Assembly (NCBI GenBank): GCA_903927025.1
Contig: CAIYLG010000013.1
Coordinates: 62,001 to 126,000, forward strand
Source of the DNA: an uncultured Armatimonadota bacterium
Lineage (GTDB): Bacteria; Armatimonadota; Fimbriimonadia; Fimbriimonadales; Fimbriimonadaceae
Direction of reading: 5' to 3'
DNA length: 64,000 nt
Part shown: positions 17,336 through 25,968 of the stretch, piece after piece
Numbering within the stretch: position 1 is the first letter of the stretch
How the letters are laid out: every line of letters starts with the position of its first letter
Notes under the pieces: generated by a model
Told to the model about the DNA's origin: nothing
What the model saw: only the letters and a program-made list of their open reading frames with translations
Database searches by the model: none
Position numbers and translations under genes: made by a program

Positions 17336-19837
17336 ATGACTAACCCGCTTCGCCTTCTTTCCCTGATCGTTCTGTTGGGCTCGCTGTGCGCCGTTGGTGC
17401 AGCGCAGGAACCCCCCAAGCCTGACGCCCTGCGCAAATACTCAGACGTCGTCACTAAAGAGGCCACTTCTCAAACCGGCATGTTCAAGGTGCATCGGATC
17501 GGAGAGAAGATGCTGTTTGAAATCCCTGAGGCGATGCTCGGAAAGGAAATCCTGTGGCAGATTGAAGTCGCGGAACTACCTTCCGGCAACGGTTATCCTG
17601 GCACGGCGGCTGGAACGCGAGTCGTGCGGTTTACACGCCGCAACAACAAAATCTACATGCGCAACGTTGACTTCAGCGTTCGCACTGCCGCGAGCGGGGC
17701 ACGAAAAATCGGAATCGATGCGAATACCGTCGAGCCGATTCTAATGGCCTTTGATGTGCTCACTGAAAACGGAGACAAGGCGGTCGTCATCGACGTGACC
17801 AGTCTGTTCCTTACCGATCCACCCGACTTCTCGGTACATGACTCGATCAATGCTGGCGGAGCAGACCCAACCCGGAGCTACATCGATCGTGTAAAGGCCT
17901 ATCCAGACAATATCGAGACGAGATCCTTTATCACGTTTAGCGCGGGCATGCCTCGGTTCAGCTTCTTTGGTGGGGCCCCAGCCGCGAACGGTGGGACCAG
18001 CGCCGTCAGCGCCACAGTTCACTATAGCCTGGTTGCGCTCCCGGACAAGCCCATGATGGGTCGCCTTAAGGACAGCCGAATCGGCTTCTTCACAAACGGC
18101 TTCACTGAGTACGGAACGGCCCAAAACCGACCAATCGATCGGCAGTTTATCAACCGGTTCCGTTTGGAAAAGAAGTTCCCGGATCGGACTGTGTCTGACC
18201 CGGTCAAGCCGATCGTTTTCTACCTCAGCCGCGAGGTGCCCGAAAAATGGCGACCTTATCTCAAGAAGGGAATCGAGGATTGGCGGCAGGCATTTGAAGC
18301 GGCAGGTTTCAGCAACGCCATCTCCTGCCTTGATGCGCCTTCTCGCGATGATGACCCCAACTGGGATCCCGAGGACGTTCGCTACTCCGTAATTCGGTGG
18401 GCTCCGAGCACCACTCAGAACGCGATGGGGCCATCCGTTCAGGACCCGCGAAGTGCAGAGACCCTTTCTGCGCACGTAATTGTTTGGGACAACGTGGTTG
18501 AGCTGGCAGAAACTTGGTACTACTCCCAGACAGCGGCGGCGAACCCAACCGTCCGACACCTTCCCCTTCCGGACTCAACGATTGGCGAACTTTTGCGATA
18601 CATCCTTTCCCATGAAGTTGGCCACACGCTCGGGCTGGAGCACAACTTCAAGGCAAGCGCCAGCTACTCGGTCGCCCAACTCCGTGACCCCAAGTTCACT
18701 TCCGAGTACGGCGACAACTCATCGATCATGAGCTACGGAAGATTCAACTATGTGGCTCAGCCTGGTGACGGCGTCACAAGATTCATACCTGTCATCGGTC
18801 CCTATGATCGATTCGCCATCCACTACGGCTATGCACCGATTTCTGCCGCAAAATCTCCGGACGACGAAAAGCCGCTCCTGGATAAGTGGCTCTCGGAACA
18901 GGCCACCAATCCTTGGGTTCGGTTCGGAAACTATCGGTACCAGGAAGATCCAACTACTCAGTCGGAGAGAATCGGTGATGACTCCGTGGAAGCAACTCGA
19001 CTCGGTCTGCAAAACCTTGACCGCATCGCCAAGACCTATCTCCTGGACTCCGCCACGAAGTACGGTGAGGACTACTCCCGATTAACCCGTCTTTATTCTG
19101 CGCTTCAGAACCAGCGCCTGACCGAATTGATCCATGTCGGCCAGCTGGTGGGTGGAGTGGTTGAGACGGACTACCACTACGGACACGGTACAGCTGTGTT
19201 TAAGCCAGTTCCTGCTCAGCAACAGCGAAAGGCAGTTCAGTTCCTACTGGACAAGGCGTTCCACCTGAGTCCCGCGCTTTTTAACCCTGAGTTGCTCAAC
19301 CGAATCGAGCCGGACGGAGGCCTTGACATGTTCGCCGGCACCGAAGACCTGTTCCTCGGTTTCCTGCTTTCACCATCACGTGCATCCAGACTCCTCGACA
19401 ATGAGGCGCTCAACGGCTCGAAGGCGTATACCGTTTCTCAGTTAGTGGGGGACGTCACGGACGGAGTTTGGTCGGAGCTTGCCGCACCGAAGCCACAAGT
19501 GGAGATGTTCCGCAGAATCGTTCAGCGGTCGTATCTGCGAACCATGGATGGAAAGGTGAACTCCTCCAACCATGACGAACTGAGACTGTATGCCAAGAAC
19601 GCACTGAAGCAATTGGCCAGAAAGCTGGACCTCGCGATCCCGAAAGCAAAGGACACCGTAACCGCGCTGCACCTGGCTGACTGCAGGAAGGACATCGAAA
19701 CCATCCTGAGCGGCAAATCGATTAAGCCGTCCTCTTCCGGTATGTCGTTCAGCCCCTTCGGATTGACAAGCGACCCCAAGCAGTGCCAGCTCTTCCCCCC
19801 AATCCCAGACTTGCCGGCGCAGACGAAGCGGAATTAG
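17336..19837 (+). CDS. Exported zinc-dependent metalloprotease (DUF5117/DUF4953 type)
   Basis: An 833-residue secreted protein starting MTNPLRLLSLIVLLGSLCAVGAAQ (here given in two parts: MTNPLRLLSLIV, then LLGSLCAVGAAQ), a clear signal peptide. The zinc motif HEVGHTLGLEH is at residues 426-436 and is followed by a Met-turn (SSIMSYGRF), so the catalytic core is metzincin-like. The long N-terminal beta-domain and helical C-terminus match zinc-dependent metalloproteases annotated with DUF5117, DUF5118 and DUF4953. An in-frame ATG at 17249 would destroy the signal peptide, so I reject it. Physiological substrate unknown. A strong hairpin lies 60 bp past the stop. Confidence 0.88.
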   Translation: MTNPLRLLSLIVLLGSLCAVGAAQEPPKPDALRKYSDVVTKEATSQTGMFKVHRIGEKMLFEIPEAMLGKEILWQIEVAELPSGNGYPGTAAGTRVVRFTRRNNKIYMRNVDFSVRTAASGARKIGIDANTVEPILMAFDVLTENGDKAVVIDVTSLFLTDPPDFSVHDSINAGGADPTRSYIDRVKAYPDNIETRSFITFSAGMPRFSFFGGAPAANGGTSAVSATVHYSLVALPDKPMMGRLKDSRIGFFTNGFTEYGTAQNRPIDRQFINRFRLEKKFPDRTVSDPVKPIVFYLSREVPEKWRPYLKKGIEDWRQAFEAAGFSNAISCLDAPSRDDDPNWDPEDVRYSVIRWAPSTTQNAMGPSVQDPRSAETLSAHVIVWDNVVELAETWYYSQTAAANPTVRHLPLPDSTIGELLRYILSHEVGHTLGLEHNFKASASYSVAQLRDPKFTSEYGDNSSIMSYGRFNYVAQPGDGVTRFIPVIGPYDRFAIHYGYAPISAAKSPDDEKPLLDKWLSEQATNPWVRFGNYRYQEDPTTQSERIGDDSVEATRLGLQNLDRIAKTYLLDSATKYGEDYSRLTRLYSALQNQRLTELIHVGQLVGGVVETDYHYGHGTAVFKPVPAQQQRKAVQFLLDKAFHLSPALFNPELLNRIEPDGGLDMFAGTEDLFLGFLLSPSRASRLLDNEALNGSKAYTVSQLVGDVTDGVWSELAAPKPQVEMFRRIVQRSYLRTMDGKVNSSNHDELRLYAKNALKQLARKLDLAIPKAKDTVTALHLADCRKDIETILSGKSIKPSSSGMSFSPFGLTSDPKQCQLFPPIPDLPAQTKRN

Positions 19838-19898
19838 GGACTCTGTTCTCGGCTCAGAAATCCTCCGGATAGCCCGGAAGGCTTACCTGATCCAGCGA

Positions 19899-19926
19899 AG
19901 GGTAGGTCGCTCCCGCGACCTACCCT
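19899..19926. terminator. Terminator-like hairpin after the metalloprotease gene
   Basis: A 12-bp perfect stem (AGGGTAGGTCGC with GCGACCTACCCT) closes a TCCC tetraloop. A smaller GAGCCC-GGAG-GGGCTC hairpin follows at 20085-20100, facing the end of nadE. The 287 bp between the two convergent genes holds nothing else that I can recognise. Confidence 0.65.
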
Positions 19927-20124
19927 GGTACCCACCGGCCCGCCACGGATCCGCCGCAACGCGGTTGTTTACTTATGAGGCGTTTGAGGCCTTACCTACG
20001 CGCTGTAAAATTCACCACTGCTCAATTCGCGGGCTAAAGCACCGCTTCGCGCGCCGGGTAATCCCAGCGGTCCATCCATCCGGAGAGCCCGGAGGGGCTC
20101 GTCTGACCTGCTGGCTCCCACGGT

Positions 20125-20988
20125 TCAAAAATCGACCGGCCGCAGGTAGTACTCGCCAATTGCGGAGGAGCTCAGCATCGCGACCGTCGGCAGCCGCCGC
20201 TTCCAGTGCGTCGAGTCAACGCGCTTCCACACGAGCTCAACTTCGGAAGCTTCAAACCCCATCTCCACGAGCTTCGACTTGGTGAACCCTTGGGTCATGA
20301 AGTGGAGGATGCGGTCAGCTTTGGCGTAGGTGATGCCAAAGTCGGATTCATCCGTCTGTCCTTTAATGAGGTCGGCGGAAGCCGGCTTGTGGATGATGGC
20401 ATCGGGAACTCCAAGCTCCTCTGCCAGTTGCCAAACCTGAGTTTTGAAGAGGTCTCCGATACAGTTGATGGGAGGAGAGTCGTCTGCGTGCCAAGTGTAG
20501 TAGCCGAACAGCCGCTCACTCTTGTTTCCGGTGCCCATGGGAAGTCCGCCAACCTTTGCGCTTTGATCGAACACCACGATCATTCGTGTTCTGGCGCAGA
20601 CGTTCCCCAGCCGGCTCGGACTGATATCACCTTCGTGGGTATTGATATAGCCATCGACCATCGGCGTGATCTCGATGGTTCTTACGTTGATCCCCAAATC
20701 GTCCACAACGAGGTTGGCGTGATCGATGCTCTCCTGTGAAGAAATCTTGTACGGCATCCGGTAGGCAAATACGTTTTCCGGGCCAAAGGCACGGGCGCAC
20801 AGGTAGGCAACTACGGCAGAATCCACGCCACCTGAGAGGCCCAAAACGGCCTTGGTCACGCCTCTTCGCCGAATACACTCGTCCTTCAGAAAGCGCACGA
20901 GCCAATCCGCCACCAGCGGGCCATTGATCTTCAACGGTTCGTCGGAATTCGCATCAAAAGCCTGAGCTCGCAGGACCGGTAGCGCCAT
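20125..20988 (-). CDS. nadE: NAD+ synthetase, ammonia-dependent form
   Basis: NadE adenylates and amidates deamido-NAD to NAD+. The ATP pyrophosphatase P-loop SGGVDSAVVAYL is present, as are the deamido-NAD-binding region CARTRMIVVFDQSA, GTGNKSERLFGYYTWHADDSPPINCIGDLFKT (cited in parts: GTGNKSERLFGYYT, ADDSPPINCIGDLFKT) and the C-terminal KADRILHFM segment. Only the synthetase domain is encoded, about 287 residues with no nitrilase/glutaminase domain, so ammonia is the likely nitrogen donor. I start at MALPVLRAQAF (20988); the frame is open up to a start at 21057, which would add 23 atypical residues. Confidence 0.92.
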   Translation of the reverse strand: MALPVLRAQAFDANSDEPLKINGPLVADWLVRFLKDECIRRRGVTKAVLGLSGGVDSAVVAYLCARAFGPENVFAYRMPYKISSQESIDHANLVVDDLGINVRTIEITPMVDGYINTHEGDISPSRLGNVCARTRMIVVFDQSAKVGGLPMGTGNKSERLFGYYTWHADDSPPINCIGDLFKTQVWQLAEELGVPDAIIHKPASADLIKGQTDESDFGITYAKADRILHFMTQGFTKSKLVEMGFEASEVELVWKRVDSTHWKRRLPTVAMLSSSAIGEYYLRPVDF

Positions 20989-21119
20989 GCCCAAAAGGTT
21001 ACTCCGAACTCGATGGCTTACGCCTGAAAGAGTGTTACCAACTCGCGGTAGGTCCAATGGCTAAATTTTGCATCCTCTTTGCCACTCGGCCCGTTAGTGG
21101 GTTAGAGGACAAAGCAACC

Positions 21120-21320
21120 ATGTCGACTCACTCAAAGAACATTTTCACCCTTCTCATCGTCGCTGTCGTAGGATTCCTGGCTCTGCGATGGGCGCTTCAC
21201 TTAGCCATCAGCCTCATCATCGGCCTCATCCCCCTCGCGATCGTGGTCGGCGGTGTGTACGTGCTGTACCAAGTCTTCGGCAAGAAAGCCCTTGGCGGCG
21301 GTCGCCGCACCCTCCCGTAA
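21120..21320 (+). CDS. Small membrane protein, unknown
   Basis: A 66-residue protein from the ATG at 21120. It has one or two closely spaced hydrophobic helices (about residues 9-24 and 28-48) and a basic, glycine-rich tail (FGKKALGGGRRTLP). The frame continues up to 21057, but the upstream part lacks character. No known family. It diverges from nadE. Confidence 0.5.
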   Translation: MSTHSKNIFTLLIVAVVGFLALRWALHLAISLIIGLIPLAIVVGGVYVLYQVFGKKALGGGRRTLP

Positions 21321-21349
21321 TCGAACTTGTCTGGATCACAATGTGTCAC

Positions 21350-21367
21350 ATGAGCCGTAAGGCTCAT
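21350..21367. terminator. Hairpin between the small membrane protein and penicillin acylase genes
   Basis: ATGAGCC-GTAA-GGCTCAT is a perfect 7-bp stem with a GTAA tetraloop, ending 5 nt before the acylase ATG at 21373. It could be a weak terminator for the upstream gene, or a structure that limits ribosome access to the acylase start. The sequence does not say which. Confidence 0.4.
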
Positions 21368-21372
21368 TAACC

Positions 21373-23541
21373 ATGATCGTCCCGTTTCTGATTCTGTTGT
21401 GCGCCCACCAAAAGCCCGCTATTTCTCGGGATGAATATGGTGTGCCGCACATTCAGGCTAGCACGGTGTCAGACGCATTTTTCCAGGCTGGGTACGCGGT
21501 GGCCCAGGACCGGCTTTGGCAGATGGAATCCAGCCGCCGCCTAGCCAGGGGACGGCTCTCCGAAGTTTTTGGCAAGGCGTTCGTCAACTCAGACCGAGAA
21601 ATCCTGAGCACGGGCTATACGGATGAGGAGCTCCAGCAGCAGTTCGACCAACTCCCGGCCCCCGCCCAGCAGATCATCAATTCATACGTTGCCGGCATCA
21701 ACGAATGGATTGCCGAACCAGGAGACGCCGGTCTCCCCGCCGGCTTCGCCCAGAACGGATTCAAGCCTCAACCTTGGACCCGCCTAGATTCCGTGGCGAT
21801 CACCATCCACCTGCTCCAACAGTTTGGTCGCGGAGGTGCAGGCGAGCTGCGCAACATGGCAGCCCTTGCCTACCTGCAGGGACAGAAGGCGCTCGGCACC
21901 CACACGCTCGACGTTTGGGACGATCTCGCTTGGTTCAATGACCCGGACGCGATCCCGACCGTAAGCCCTGGCGACGATCCCCTCAACGGCTCTCACCCTA
22001 GTTTCTACCTGCCGGATCGCAAGACCACCCTCGCTCACCTCGCCAAGCTCCCCAAACTGTCTCTGATGCAGCTCCTGGGTGGAATCAGGATGGCAGAGCG
22101 GCAACAGTCCACCCTTGTCGCCGAGAATCTGAACACCCCCTTCCGAAGCGGCAGCTACTGCGTGGTCGTTAATTCGTCCAAGTCGGCAACTGGTCATTCG
22201 CTCCTCTTATCCGGACCGCAAATGGGGATGCGCGCTCCGAGTATCGCCCATGAAATGTCGATTGAGGCACCTGGACTCTCGACGGTGGGAATGGACATCC
22301 CGGGCGTGCCTGGAGTCATCATTGGCCACACCAAGAACTTCGCCTGGGGCCTGACAACCGGCGAGGCGGACACCGAAGACATCTTCGCGTCTCCGACCGA
22401 CGCCACCGGATACCGCGTCGGCCAACAGGCGAAGACCTTTCAGAAGATTCATCAAATCCTCCCAGTTAAGGGAGGAGACAGCATTGAGCTCGATCAGACG
22501 AGAACCGTTTTCGGGCCTGTGGTCCTCAATGCGGGCGGTGCAGTGTTTAGCAGACGCTCCAGCTTCTGGATGCGGGAGATGAGCACATTTGGTGCTTGGG
22601 TCGACCTTTGGTCAGCTGATAGCCCATCCTCTATCGACGCCGCGATCGACAAGGCAACCCTGAACTTCAACTTCTTTTACGCCACCGCAGTTGGCGATAT
22701 CGGCTGGCGATACACCGGGCTGGTACCTAAGCGTGCGCCTGGAATCGATCCCCGCTTCCCTACCCCCGGCGAACCTCAATACGACTGGCGCGGATTCTTG
22801 TCCACCCACGAAATGCCGCATGTGAGAAATCCACGAAGCGGATTTCTTGCCAATTGGAACAACAAGCCATCCAACTGGTGGCCAAACCTCGACACTCCTG
22901 CTTGGGGAAAGATATTCCACAACCGAGTTCTGCTGGACGCTCTGCAGAAGCCATTGTTGACGGCCCAAGATCTTGAGCGGGCAGCCTGGTTCATCGCAAG
23001 GACCGACGACACCTGGAGCTCGATTCAGCCGTATGTAGATCGCGAAAGATCTGCCCCTGGTTACGAGCTGCTCAAAGGGTTCGATGGGTCGGTGCTTGAT
23101 GGCTCGAGGCAAGCCTCCTCCTACCTGGCCTTCCTCTCGTATCTTCGCCAGGAACTGTTTCTCAAATCCACCGGCAACTTCCTCAACCCGGACTATTTCA
23201 ACACCGTCCTCCAGCCGTCCCTAATCCTCAAGGTGCTGGAGGGTCATACGAAGTTTGACTATCTCGGCAAAGGGACCACCGGCCAAGCCGTCCGCGCCGC
23301 CCTGGCCCGACTCGCCTCCGCACCTCCAGCGCCCTACCGAGCCTCCAGCTTCCCCAGCCTGGAGTCCACCCCCATTCCCTATTCCAACCGAGGCACCTAC
23401 CTCCAGATCGTAGAATCCAACGGCAAAGACCTCTTCGGCCGCAGTGTCCTGCCACCAGGTATCGCCGAGTCCGGTCCCCACAGCCACGACCAATCTCCCC
23501 TAGCCCGCGCCTGGCTCTACAAACCAATGCGCTTCCGCTGA
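21373..23541 (+). CDS. Penicillin acylase family N-terminal nucleophile hydrolase
   Basis: A 722-residue amidase of the penicillin/cephalosporin/AHL acylase family. The N-terminal signature ISRDEYGVPHIQASTVSDAFFQAGYAVAQDRLWQME (in pieces: ISRDEYGVPHIQ, AGYAVAQDRLWQME) is typical. Autoprocessing should occur before S261 in RSGSYCVVV, giving an alpha chain of up to 260 residues and a beta chain of about 460. The conserved beta-chain segment GHTKNFAWGLTTGEAD is present near residue 320. It probably has a short export signal. The natural substrate may be a quorum lactone, peptide or other N-acyl amide. A hairpin sits directly upstream of the start. Confidence 0.88.
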   Translation: MIVPFLILLCAHQKPAISRDEYGVPHIQASTVSDAFFQAGYAVAQDRLWQMESSRRLARGRLSEVFGKAFVNSDREILSTGYTDEELQQQFDQLPAPAQQIINSYVAGINEWIAEPGDAGLPAGFAQNGFKPQPWTRLDSVAITIHLLQQFGRGGAGELRNMAALAYLQGQKALGTHTLDVWDDLAWFNDPDAIPTVSPGDDPLNGSHPSFYLPDRKTTLAHLAKLPKLSLMQLLGGIRMAERQQSTLVAENLNTPFRSGSYCVVVNSSKSATGHSLLLSGPQMGMRAPSIAHEMSIEAPGLSTVGMDIPGVPGVIIGHTKNFAWGLTTGEADTEDIFASPTDATGYRVGQQAKTFQKIHQILPVKGGDSIELDQTRTVFGPVVLNAGGAVFSRRSSFWMREMSTFGAWVDLWSADSPSSIDAAIDKATLNFNFFYATAVGDIGWRYTGLVPKRAPGIDPRFPTPGEPQYDWRGFLSTHEMPHVRNPRSGFLANWNNKPSNWWPNLDTPAWGKIFHNRVLLDALQKPLLTAQDLERAAWFIARTDDTWSSIQPYVDRERSAPGYELLKGFDGSVLDGSRQASSYLAFLSYLRQELFLKSTGNFLNPDYFNTVLQPSLILKVLEGHTKFDYLGKGTTGQAVRAALARLASAPPAPYRASSFPSLESTPIPYSNRGTYLQIVESNGKDLFGRSVLPPGIAESGPHSHDQSPLARAWLYKPMRFR

Positions 23542-23615
23542 AATTGGATCAAACCCCTTCATATCTTCCTCATCTCCGTGATCAATAATCCGCTCCACAA
23601 CCCAAGGAGCAATCA

Positions 23616-24182
23616 ATGACCCGATCCCTCAACATCCTCGCCCTTGCCCTTGCTGCAACGTCACCGGTCGCCTGCCTTGCGAACATTTCTGAGGAGCACT
23701 TGGCGCTCTCCTTCTCCGGCGGACACCTAACCGACCCGCGCGACCACGGCCGCCCCGTCGTTCTAATCGCCGCTGCCCTGGGCGTACCGACCGACGTGTT
23801 TCGCAAAGCCTTTTCCGGCGTGACTCCTGCCAGAAACCACGCCCCTTCCGGTGATGAACAGCGCCAAAACAAGCAAGCCCTCCTCGCTGTTCTTGGGCCC
23901 TACGGAATCACAAACGAACAAATTGATTCAGTGAGCGACAACTACCGCTACCGCCCAGAGGATGGCGACCTTTGGCGGCATCAAAGTGCCGAAGGTTACG
24001 CTATCGTCATCAAAAGCAGGGTCAAGGCGATCAAACTTACGAACCCTGGATACGGCTACACCTCCGCCCCCAACGTCCGAATCCTTGGCCTCAACGGAAC
24101 CGCTCCCATCGTCAAGCTGAAGTTCTCTCGAGACCTCAGCACAAACGGCTCCATCGCCTCAATCACACTTCCTACCCACTAA
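23616..24182 (+). CDS. Secreted hypothetical protein
   Basis: A 188-residue protein with a signal peptide ending near CLANIS. A good Shine-Dalgarno sequence (AAGGAG, 5-6 nt before the ATG) supports the start. The mature part holds a segment like (SFSGGHLTDPRDHGRPVVLIAAALGVPTDVFRKAF) given in parts: SGGHLTDPRDHGRPVVLIA and LGVPTDVFRKAFSGV. A C-terminal beta-region (LTNPGYGYTSAPNVRI) recalls a recurrent GYGYTSxPxV motif in secreted repeat proteins. No function is evident. Confidence 0.6.
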   Translation: MTRSLNILALALAATSPVACLANISEEHLALSFSGGHLTDPRDHGRPVVLIAAALGVPTDVFRKAFSGVTPARNHAPSGDEQRQNKQALLAVLGPYGITNEQIDSVSDNYRYRPEDGDLWRHQSAEGYAIVIKSRVKAIKLTNPGYGYTSAPNVRILGLNGTAPIVKLKFSRDLSTNGSIASITLPTH

Positions 24183-24227
24183 CCGCCGACATTTGAGCAA
24201 ACCCTGAGGTATCATCTCTGACCGTCT

Positions 24228-24304
24228 GCTCCGGTCGTCTAGCGGTTTAGGACATCGCCCTCTCACGGCGAAGATCGCGGGTTCGAATCCCGTTCGGAGT
24301 ACCA
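24228..24304 (+). tRNA. tRNA-Glu (anticodon CTC), CCA encoded
   Basis: A 77-nt cloverleaf can be folded. The acceptor strand GCTCCGG pairs with TCGGAGT, with G-U pairs at both ends. The anticodon stem closes the loop CTCTCAC (anticodon CTC, reading GAG). The T arm is GCGGG-TTCGAAT-CCCGT. The discriminator A and a genomic CCA end at 24304. A strong terminator follows at once. Partial, decayed copies of the 3' end recur at 27.1 and 28.5 kb. Confidence 0.95.
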
Positions 24305-24480
24305 AAAAGTCTGATTCGCCAAAGGCGGGTCAGACTTTTTGGCATTTCGGGCTGGGTGAGAACCCCTGCGCCCGCGGCTGAACGAAGTGAAGTCCCGGCG
24401 AGGTCCCGCCGATTGAAATGAGCGAACCGAACCGGGAAGCAGAGCGAATCGGGAGTTCGAATCTGGAGGCGCAGCCGGCA
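24279..24480 (+). repeat. Copy A of a tRNA-Glu 3'-end plus downstream-flank repeat (intact copy)
   Basis: The segment runs from the T arm of tRNA-Glu through the terminator and about 140 bp further. The same order of sequence blocks returns in decayed form at 27078-27290 and 28518-28590. The reverse strand can be read as an open frame, but its N-terminal-like WYSERDSNPR string is only the antisense of a tRNA 3' end. I see no gene in 24305-24640. Confidence 0.6.
24304..24340 (+). terminator. Rho-independent terminator of tRNA-Glu
   Basis: AAAAAGTCTGA (24304-24314) pairs perfectly with TCAGACTTTTT (24330-24340). Inside, CGCC-AAA-GGCG extends the stem with two G-U pairs, and the descending arm supplies a five-T tract. 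This is the native end of the tRNA transcript. Confidence 0.88.
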
Positions 24481-24640
24481 TCCCGTAAGCCGGGACTACA
24501 AACTTTGTGAACCACTCGGGCTTGTCGAAAGCCTCTCATCTAAATCAAGCGCTGGTTCAATCAACGCATCCAATTGAAGCCGGCTGTTTGCAGAAGATCG
24601 ATAATTTATATACAGAATCGGTCTTGTATATACTCCCCTA

Positions 24641-25675
24641 ATGCTCCTCGCAGTCGCTGCCTTCCTCACCCATTCAGCGTTGGGCAACTTTGCCGAGACT
24701 CCAGTCGCAGGGGACGCGCCGGCCACAGTGATCGGACTGTTCAAGAGCTGCGACGTCGTTTGCATTCCGGAGAGGCACGGGGATAAGGTCGTTCATGACT
24801 TCCTGAGGGATCTTGTCACTGACACTGCTCTGATCGAAGCGGGGGTAAGGGACATTGTTGTCGAGTTTGGAAGCGCCAGATATCAAAGGGTCATGGATCG
24901 CTATATCGCGGGAGAAACCGTAAGGAAAAGCGAGCTTCAGAAAGCATGGCGAGACACGACCCAGTTCTTGGTATGGGATTCACCGGTGTACGAATCCTTC
25001 TTCCGGATGGTGAGGGAGGTCAACTCCAAGCTTCCGGCAAAGAAGCGGCTTAGGGTACTCCTGGGTGATCCGCCTATCGAATGGGAACGGGTGGGCAAGA
25101 AGGAGGACTACGTGAAGTTCGCCGATCGGGATCTCTCGATGGCCAGCGTAGTTCAACGTGAGGTCCTGACCAAGAAGAGAAAAGCCCTGCTCATTGCAGG
25201 CGGCATGCACCTCATTCGTGAGCGAGACCCAGCGGAGGTGATCACTGACGATTATCGGAGCGTCGGTGACCTGCTTCGGCGGCGGCACGGCAATCGAGTT
25301 TTCCTATTTTGGTACACGACCGGTCCGATACCCGGGCAGTCTGGACTGGGAGTTCATGCATTAACCCTCAAGGGGTCTGCGCTCGAGAACTCATCATTCG
25401 CGCCATTCGCCCCGAAAGGGTTCCAGATCAAAAAGATCGTGGACGGAAAAACGACGTGGGTGCCAGCCGAGGCGAAAGATTGGCCCAATACCGCAGTTAT
25501 GACTGACGGGCTCATCGACTACGGCCAAGCCCGCAAAGAGATTCTCGCGCCCCCGAGTGTCTACGAGGACGCCGAGTACGTGAAGGAACTCCATCGTCGG
25601 GCGGGGATCATGAAATCCGTTTTTGGCTTTGACTTTGAGTCCTGGATAAAGGAAGCGATCAACGGCAAGGAGTAA
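24641..25675 (+). CDS. Secreted ChaN/EreA/TraB-like conserved protein
   Basis: A 344-residue protein with a short signal peptide (cut near LGNFAE). The order of blocks is VVCIPERHGDKVVHDFLRDLV, DIVVEFGSARYQRVMDRYI, WRDTTQFLVWDSPVYESFF, RLRVLLGDPPIEWE and KALLIAGGMHLI. The early xExHG motif and late GGMHL recall the metal-binding pattern of the ChaN, erythromycin-esterase-like and TraB/Tiki group. I infer a hydrolase or heme/metal-binding protein without being able to choose. TATACT ends 6 nt before the ATG and there is no Shine-Dalgarno sequence, so transcription is probably leaderless. It lies between repeat copies A and B. Confidence 0.6.
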   Translation: MLLAVAAFLTHSALGNFAETPVAGDAPATVIGLFKSCDVVCIPERHGDKVVHDFLRDLVTDTALIEAGVRDIVVEFGSARYQRVMDRYIAGETVRKSELQKAWRDTTQFLVWDSPVYESFFRMVREVNSKLPAKKRLRVLLGDPPIEWERVGKKEDYVKFADRDLSMASVVQREVLTKKRKALLIAGGMHLIRERDPAEVITDDYRSVGDLLRRRHGNRVFLFWYTTGPIPGQSGLGVHALTLKGSALENSSFAPFAPKGFQIKKIVDGKTTWVPAEAKDWPNTAVMTDGLIDYGQARKEILAPPSVYEDAEYVKELHRRAGIMKSVFGFDFESWIKEAINGKE

Positions 25676-25898
25676 ACATCGGTATCCAAACCATCTGGAG
25701 GGTGAGGCGGCTTGAATAATTCCTATATGCGGGCCTATCACCCACATAGTGCCTTCAGGAACTCGCGTCAGTGCCTCTCTTCACGAATCGCCAGCTGCTG
25801 CTGGATTCTCAACAAGGGATCGCAGCAGTTGAAGCGCTTTAACGATACGTGATTTGGGGCTTTGCGATCGTACTTGCTACTCAAACTGACCCGGACCA

Positions 25899-25916
25899 GT
25901 GCTCGAACACGAGCAC
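25899..25916. terminator. Hairpin between convergent genes
   Basis: GTGCTCG-AACA-CGAGCAC is a perfect 7-bp stem with a 4-nt loop. It lies in the 293-bp gap between the ChaN/EreA-like gene and the GH74-like gene, which converge. No U-tract follows. Nothing else is recognisable in 25676-25968. Confidence 0.45.
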
Positions 25917-25968
25917 GAGTCGAATTATCCTGAATGCGGCCACCCGCCGAAGGCAGCTCTGCAGCTTC

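Noticed and set aside
24263-24481. Minus-strand frame containing WYSERDSNPR
   Set aside because: This string is the reverse translation of a tRNA 3' end, a frequent false gene; it overlaps tRNA-Glu and its terminator.
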